DNA from: Desulfuribacillus stibiiarsenatis
GTDB taxonomy: Bacteria; Bacillota; Bacilli; Desulfuribacillales; Desulfuribacillaceae
DNA: 64,000 nucleotides
Assembly: GCF_001742305.1 (NCBI RefSeq)
Contig: NZ_MJAT01000001.1
Location: 62,001-126,000 of the forward strand
Reading direction: 5' to 3'
Below the pieces are notes generated by a model, which was not told where the DNA came from, made no database searches, and saw nothing but the letters and a program-made list of their open reading frames with translations. Shown here in pieces: positions 62,660-64,000 of the stretch; within the stretch, counting starts at the first letter, position 1; each line of letters begins with the position of its first letter. Both the position numbers and the translations under genes were made by a program.

Positions 62660-64000
62660 ATGAAACTATGGGGCGGCCGATTCACAAAATCTACCCATAA
62701 ATTAGTGGATGAATTCACAGCTTCTGTACTTTTCGACCAGAAGCTTTGGAATGAAGATATTAAGGGAAGTATTGCCCATGTCACTATGCTTGGGAAACAG
62801 GGAATTATCCCACAAGCAGATGCAGAAACGATTAAGAATGGTTTGCTCGTCATCCGTGAACGCATTGAAAACGATGAATTTACATTCTCCGTTACTGATG
62901 AAGATGTGCATATGAATATCGAGAAAGCCTTAATCGAAGAAATTGGTCCTGTCGGTGGTAAATTACATACAGGCAGAAGCCGTAACGATCAGGTTTCTAC
63001 AGATATGCACTTGTTCTTATGTTCTCGTATAAAAGAAATTGTTGAATTGCTGAAGGGATTACAACAGGTTCTTGTGCAAAAGGCTGAGACGAATATCGAT
63101 ATAGTCATTCCAGGATATACCCACTTACAACGTGCGCAACCGATTTTATTTGCTCATCATATGATGGCGTATTTTTGGATGTTTCAACGTGATGTGGAGC
63201 GTTTCGAAGACGCATACAAACGTGCCGACATATTACCATTAGGCGCAGGTGCAATGGCTGGGACAACTTTCCCGATTGACCGCCAGTTTGTTGCGGATCA
63301 ATTAGGATTTACTAATATTTATGAGAATAGTTTAGATGCAGTAAGCGATCGCGACTATATCTTAGAATTTTTATCTGCTGCTTCGATTACAATGATGCAC
63401 TTATCACGTTTTTGTGAAGAGTTGATTTTATGGTCAAGTACAGAGTTCCAGTTTATTGAACTTGACGATGCATTCTGTACTGGCAGTAGCATCATGCCGC
63501 AGAAGAAAAACCCTGACGTAGCAGAGTTAGTTCGCGGGAAAACGGGTCGTGTCTATGGACATTTGATGTCATTACTAACGATTATGAAGTCCTTGCCATT
63601 AGCGTACAACAAAGACTTACAAGAAGATAAAGAAGGCATGTTTGATGTGGTAGAAACCTTGAAAATGTCATTGACCCTATTTGCACCAATGATTGAAACG
63701 ATGAAAGTAAATGAAGATGTTTTGAAGAAGACTGTGAATCAAGATTTTGCGAACGCAACGGACCTAGCAGATTATCTTGTAAGAAAGCATTTACCGTTCC
63801 GTGATGCTCATGAAGTAATCGGAAAAATCGTGTTACATTGCATCCAGAATAAAAAATTCTTACCTGATTTAACGATAGAAGAATATAAGGAATTTTCGGA
63901 TTTATTCGATAAAGACGTGTATCAGGTCATTGATCCGATCAACGTTGTGAATGCTCGTAATGTCCTTGGTGGAACAGCCAAACCTCAAGTTCTTCAGGCT
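62660..64000 (+). CDS. argH: Argininosuccinate lyase (3' truncated)
   Basis: The frame opens at ATG 62660 after GAAGGGG and is still open at the last base, giving 447 residues of an enzyme that is usually about 460 long. It cleaves argininosuccinate to arginine and fumarate, the last step of the pathway. KLWGGRF at the start, [12 protein letters not shown]-like [10 protein letters not shown], the [10 protein letters not shown]-type [10 protein letters not shown] and the superfamily signature [12 protein letters not shown] are all present. The catalytic Ser is in that last loop. Only the last dozen or so residues are missing. Confidence 0.97.
   Translation, partial: MKLWGGRFTKSTHKLVDEFTASVLFDQKLWNEDIKGSIAHVTMLGKQGIIPQADAETIKNGLLVIRERIENDEFTFSVTDEDVHMNIEKALIEEIGPVGGKLHTGRSRNDQVSTDMHLFLCSRIKEIVELLKGLQQVLVQKAETNIDIVIPGYTHLQRAQPILFAHHMMAYFWMFQRDVERFEDAYKRADILPLGAGAMAGTTFPIDRQFVADQLGFTNIYENSLDAVSDRDYILEFLSAASITMMHLSRFCEELILWSSTEFQFIELDDAFCTGSSIMPQKKNPDVAELVRGKTGRVYGHLMSLLTIMKSLPLAYNKDLQEDKEGMFDVVETLKMSLTLFAPMIETMKVNEDVLKKTVNQDFANATDLADYLVRKHLPFRDAHEVIGKIVLHCIQNKKFLPDLTIEEYKEFSDLFDKDVYQVIDPINVVNARNVLGGTAKPQVLQA

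Overview
The window looks like the chromosome of a low-GC, flagellated, spore-forming Bacillota close to Bacillales. Evidence: a gerA/gerB/gerC germination operon; the order fliD-fliS-fliT ... hpf-secA-prfB and argCJBD-carAB-argF-argGH, both known from Bacillus subtilis; recognisable sigma-D and sigma-H type promoters; TTG/GTG starts with strong Shine-Dalgarno sequences. A split transketolase and a membrane-anchored cytochrome c are less typical of Bacillus. A Desulfuribacillus-like lineage is only a guess. No rRNA, tRNA or CRISPR array was seen.

Region 1 (1-14155) is a long plus-strand operon of surface or flagellar glycosylation genes: a truncated HAD-type protein, two methyltransferases, a radical SAM/SPASM enzyme, a WecF-like (GT56) transferase, a heparinase II/III-family protein, CgeB/GT2, GT4, HAD (COG5610-like) and GT2-TPR proteins. 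Five consecutive genes carry the same Rossmann-like module at either the N- or C-terminus, which is the most unusual feature of the window.

Region 2 (14166-26966) starts with a sigma-D-like promoter. It holds glf, then an ACP / short-chain reductase / acyl-adenylate ligase / LuxE / LuxC cassette, then a nearly complete pseudaminic acid pathway (pseH, SpsF/PseF-like, pseG, pseI, an SDR, pseC), a small membrane protein and a double GNAT protein. The likely output is a pseudaminic-acid-containing and possibly acyl-modified flagellin glycan.

Region 3 (27021-34478) is flagella-linked: YjfB-like and YvyF-like proteins, a small divergent HTH regulatory module of phage type, a DHH-CBS-tRNA nucleotidyltransferase fusion, then fliD-flaG-fliS-fliT behind a consensus sigma-D promoter.

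Region 4 (34479-37450) opens with six DnaA-box-like 9-mers in 141 bp, followed by an amino acid ABC transporter whose binding-protein gene has its own promoter, leader hairpin and terminator.

Region 5 (37633-50150) carries hpf (behind a consensus sigma-H promoter), secA, gerABC, prfB with its programmed frameshift, a YitT protein, the two transketolase halves and a cytochrome c.

Region 6 (50279-64000) is arginine and carbamoyl phosphate biosynthesis, argC-J-B-D-carA-carB-argF-argG-argH (argH is cut by the window edge). Two ARG-box-like sites sit on the argC promoter and one precedes argJ. The region contains a 13-bp minisatellite before argB and a palindromic, MITE-like insertion between carB and argF.
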